Shown in pieces: positions 63,353 through 64,000 of a stretch of 64,000 nucleotides of DNA. This DNA comes from Psychrobacter sp. 4Bb (GTDB lineage: Bacteria; Pseudomonadota; Gammaproteobacteria; Pseudomonadales; Moraxellaceae): the NCBI RefSeq assembly GCF_002836735.1, contig NZ_PJAS01000071.1, positions 1-64,000 on the forward strand, written 5' to 3'. The position numbers were made by a program, and so were the translations under genes. Position 1 is the stretch's first letter. Each line of letters starts with the position of its first letter. The notes under the pieces are model-generated. The model had not been told where the DNA came from. It ran no database searches and saw only the letters and a program-made list of their open reading frames with translations.

Positions 63353-63501
63353 CTGCACTTATCATACATAGGTATGACAAAATATTACACAGAGATAGGT
63401 TCTAGTTGCCATAATAATGGGGAATGTAGATAAGTACTTAAAAAAGATTAACGGACAATCTTTATAAAAAGCACGATTTTTTAAACTTAAGAGGAAATAT
63501 T

Positions 63502-64000
63502 ATGCGTAATACTTTAATGATTGCAGCAGTAGCATCAGGTCTAGCACTTAGTGGTTGTACAACAGATCCAAACACTGGACAACAGCGTCTAAATAAAGCT
63601 GCTCTAGGTGGTTTAGTTGGTGCAGCAGGTGGTGCAACTATTTCAAAAGCAACAGGCGGCGACAAGACTGGTCGTGATGCAGCTATCGGCGCAGCACTAG
63701 GTGCAGGTGTTGGTTACTACATGGAGCGTCAAGCTCGTCAGCTTGAGCAGCAAATGGCTGGCACAGGCGTAACTGTTGAGCAGAACCCAACCACTGGTAA
63801 CATTGATTTGGTTATGCCAGGTAGCATCACGTTCTCATTTGATGATGCAACCCTTAGCTCATCATTCAAGCCAACGCTTGATAAGCTTGCTTCAACGATG
63901 AACCAGTACAACCAAAACACAATTACTATCGCTGGTCACACTGATAGCAAAGGTTCAGCATCTTATAACATGGGTCTGTCACGTGATCGTGCTTACTCAG
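63502..64000 (+). CDS. OmpA-family lipoprotein (YiaD-like), 3' end outside window
   Basis: The reading frame runs off the end of the window after 166 residues. It has a lipoprotein signal with lipobox LSGC (Cys19), a glycine-zipper segment (AALGGLVGAAGGATI and AAIGAALGAGVGYYM, about 34-75), and the beginning of an OmpA C-terminal domain (about 110 on; FSFDDATLSS, TITIAGHTDSKGS with the peptidoglycan-binding Asp). It is expected in the outer membrane, tethered to peptidoglycan. GAGGA lies 6 bases upstream of the ATG. Confidence 0.92.
   Translation, partial: MRNTLMIAAVASGLALSGCTTDPNTGQQRLNKAALGGLVGAAGGATISKATGGDKTGRDAAIGAALGAGVGYYMERQARQLEQQMAGTGVTVEQNPTTGNIDLVMPGSITFSFDDATLSSSFKPTLDKLASTMNQYNQNTITIAGHTDSKGSASYNMGLSRDRAYS

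Noticed and set aside
1..64000. tRNA, rRNA, tmRNA or other stable RNA genes
   Set aside because: None was recognised by eye in the intergenic regions; a covariance-model scan was not possible.

Overview
The window looks like a chromosomal segment of a Gammaproteobacterium of the family Moraxellaceae, most likely Psychrobacter. This rests on the Moraxellaceae-style pilG-pilH-pilI-pilJ-pilK-chpA twitching/chemosensory cluster, minCDE, ccmABCDE, a signal-less THI5-family protein, moderate GC with AT-rich intergenic spacers, and a CspA-type cold shock gene. No rRNA, tRNA, CRISPR array, integrase or transposase gene was seen. The species is an inference, not a database match.

Layout. 1-2 kb: the end of an AT-rich pentapeptide-repeat membrane protein and a TerD/von Willebrand A protein. 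2-4.6 kb: a THI5/NMT1-family protein under a well-formed TPP riboswitch, a hexamer array of a 13-bp repeat, a DUF454 membrane protein and a cold shock gene with a clear promoter, leader and UUCG terminator. 4.7-8.2 kb: a YeiH-type exporter with a divergent LysR regulator, then two tandem UspA paralogues. 8.5-20.8 kb: housekeeping and accessory metabolism (M16C presequence-type protease, two Nudix hydrolases, an overlapping AGE epimerase/SDR pair, an MpaB-like oxygenase, a DUF2799 lipoprotein, NhaA, a TSUP exporter). 20.9-32.2 kb: glutamate/dicarboxylate symporter, FadE, RadC, CoaBC, a second TSUP protein, a histone-deacetylase-family amidohydrolase and two uncharacterised proteins. 32.4-35.9 kb: ccmABCDE for cytochrome c heme delivery, without ccmF/G/H. 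36-39.8 kb: aldo/keto reductase and the metNIQ methionine importer. 40-44.5 kb: an OmpR-type response regulator, an unusual sensor kinase and an orphan periplasmic adaptor lipoprotein.

45.1-57.6 kb is the largest functional unit: the Pil-Chp chemosensory system for type IV pili (PilG, PilH, PilI/CheW, a PilJ lacking the usual periplasmic domain, PilK/CheR, a 2291-residue ChpA with five histidine-bearing Hpt domains, a CheB-type esterase and a small ChpC-position protein). 57.8-64 kb: cytochrome b561, minCDE, a voltage-sensor-like membrane protein, a YihG-type acyltransferase and the start of an OmpA-family lipoprotein cut by the window end.

The most unusual items are: the TPP riboswitch controlling a soluble THI5-fold protein that lacks the cysteine motif and PLP lysine of known THI5 enzymes; a 105-bp miniature-transposon-like element with 17-bp flanking direct repeats, whose terminal 39 bp recurs at another gene's stop codon; a sensor kinase whose ATP-binding domain is split by about 240 low-complexity residues; a CoaBC with a histidine-rich insertion; and the minimal PilJ.
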